Assembly: GCF_002632585.1 (NCBI RefSeq) | Contig: NZ_NIBV01000001.1 | Coordinates: forward strand, 302,067-366,066 | Source of the DNA: Xenorhabdus szentirmaii DSM 16338 | GTDB taxonomy: Bacteria; Pseudomonadota; Gammaproteobacteria; Enterobacterales; Enterobacteriaceae | Length of the DNA stretch: 64,000 bases | Direction of reading: 5' to 3' | Shown: piece by piece, positions 63,339-64,000 of the stretch | How positions within the stretch are numbered: the first letter of the stretch is position 1 | Layout: each line of letters opens with the position of its first letter | Position numbers and translations under genes: made by a program | Notes under the pieces: model-generated | Seen by the model: only the letters and a program-made list of their open reading frames with translations | What the model was told of the DNA's origin: nothing | Databases searched by the model: none

Positions 63339-64000
63339 TCCAGTTCCACCTTCTTGTTCAGCAGCTTCGCCGCACGATAATAGACGAACAGCATCAATCC
63401 CATCACCAGCGTCAGGCAGATACTGGTTGCCGCCCCAAACGGCCAGTCACGGATATTGAGGAACTGGCTCTTGATCACATTCCCGATCAGCAGATTTTTC
63501 GCCCCGCCCATCAAATCCGCCACATAGAACAGCCCCATTGCAGGCAGCAAGACCAACAGGCAACCGGCAATAATGCCCGGCATTGTCAATGGGATGATAA
63601 TGCGGATGAACGTCTGCAATTTGCCTGCTCCCAAATCCCGTGCCGCTTCCAGACAAGGTTTATCCAGCTTCTCGATACTGGAATAGAGCGGCATCACCAT
63701 AAACGGCAACAGGATATAAACCAGCCCCAGTACAACCGCTTCGGGGGTATACATAATGCGCAGTGGTTTTTCGATAATCCCAGTCCACAGCAGAAAATCA
63801 TTCAGGTAGCCGCGGGTGCTGAGGAACATTTTCAGGCCATAAATACGGATTAACGAGTTTGTCCAGAACGGGACGATCAGCAGGAACAGCATGAGCGGAC
63901 GCAGTTTCTTCGGCATACGCGCCAGAAAGAAAGCGAACGGATAGCCAATCACCAGACAGCACAGCGTCGCCACAACCGCCATGTTCAGCGAATGCAGCAA
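63335..64000 (-). CDS. potB: Spermidine/putrescine ABC permease PotB (5' part outside window)
   Basis: The last 221 codons are present; E. coli PotB has 275, so about 55 N-terminal residues are beyond the edge. The EAA loop EAARDLGAGKLQTFIRIIIPLTMPGIIAG is intact, as are LMGGAKNLLIGNVIKSQFLNIRDWPFGAATS and the C-terminal LLNKKVELE, as in E. coli. Partner of PotC. Confidence 0.95.
   Translation of the reverse strand: MLHSLNMAVVATLCCLVIGYPFAFFLARMPKKLRPLMLFLLIVPFWTNSLIRIYGLKMFLSTRGYLNDFLLWTGIIEKPLRIMYTPEAVVLGLVYILLPFMVMPLYSSIEKLDKPCLEAARDLGAGKLQTFIRIIIPLTMPGIIAGCLLVLLPAMGLFYVADLMGGAKNLLIGNVIKSQFLNIRDWPFGAATSICLTLVMGLMLFVYYRAAKLLNKKVELE

Noticed and set aside
1-64000. tRNA, rRNA or attachment-site boundaries
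   Set aside because: No tRNA-like cloverleaf or TTCGA-type arm and no rRNA stretch was seen; no direct repeats that would mark an integrated island were found.

Overview
The window looks like chromosome from an enterobacterium of the Morganellaceae, most likely the Xenorhabdus/Photorhabdus branch. The evidence is close relatives of enterobacterial YqhA, TerWZABCD/TerF, GntRKU, PotBCD and Bax, set in fairly AT-rich DNA with several type VI secretion (T6SS) cargo islands, an autotransporter protease and many decayed mobile fragments. The genus assignment is inference from gene content; there is no rRNA, tRNA or CRISPR array to anchor it.

Left end (1-9873, minus strand): a T6SS cargo island read as tssF, vgrG, DUF4123 adaptor, class 3 lipase effector, then four tandem paralogous lipoproteins that look like immunity proteins. 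Each upstream copy still carries the last codons of the lipase gene, so the amplified unit was effector tail plus immunity gene. From 9874 to about 15000 follows a gene-poor mosaic: unrecognised sequence, a small AT-rich three-gene set, a PAAR remnant, a dead IS110 transposase and an IS630 fragment.

Middle (15060-36503): a subtilisin-type autotransporter; yqhA; then the tellurite-resistance (ter) locus. TerW regulator and a four-gene nucleotide-like biosynthetic module (HpcH/CitE aldolase, StiP-type phosphoribosyltransferase, HAD phosphatase, TRSP phosphoribosyltransferase) run left, and terZABCD runs right from a shared intergenic region holding a perfect 15-bp inverted repeat. An orphan FimB/MrpI-type recombinase, a SymE-like protein with two similar halves, an XpaC-TelA toxic-anion pair, a DUF3761 protein, a frameshifted membrane protein and Bax follow.

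36684-51321: a three-gene envelope O-acetylation-type operon (MBOAT plus two SGNH proteins); the gluconate genes gntR, gntK, gntU with a double GntR operator; a cellobiose-type PTS with a GH4 6-phospho-glucosidase; and a tightly coupled three-gene outer-membrane set (novel OMP, Omp85 barrel without POTRA domains, DUF4056 lipoprotein).

Right end (51373-64000): a MarR regulator, a displaced terF, a second T6SS cargo island (vgrG, VRR-NUC nuclease effector, two TsiV-type immunity genes separated by a decayed copy of the effector tail), and the spermidine/putrescine transporter genes potB (partial), potC and potD.
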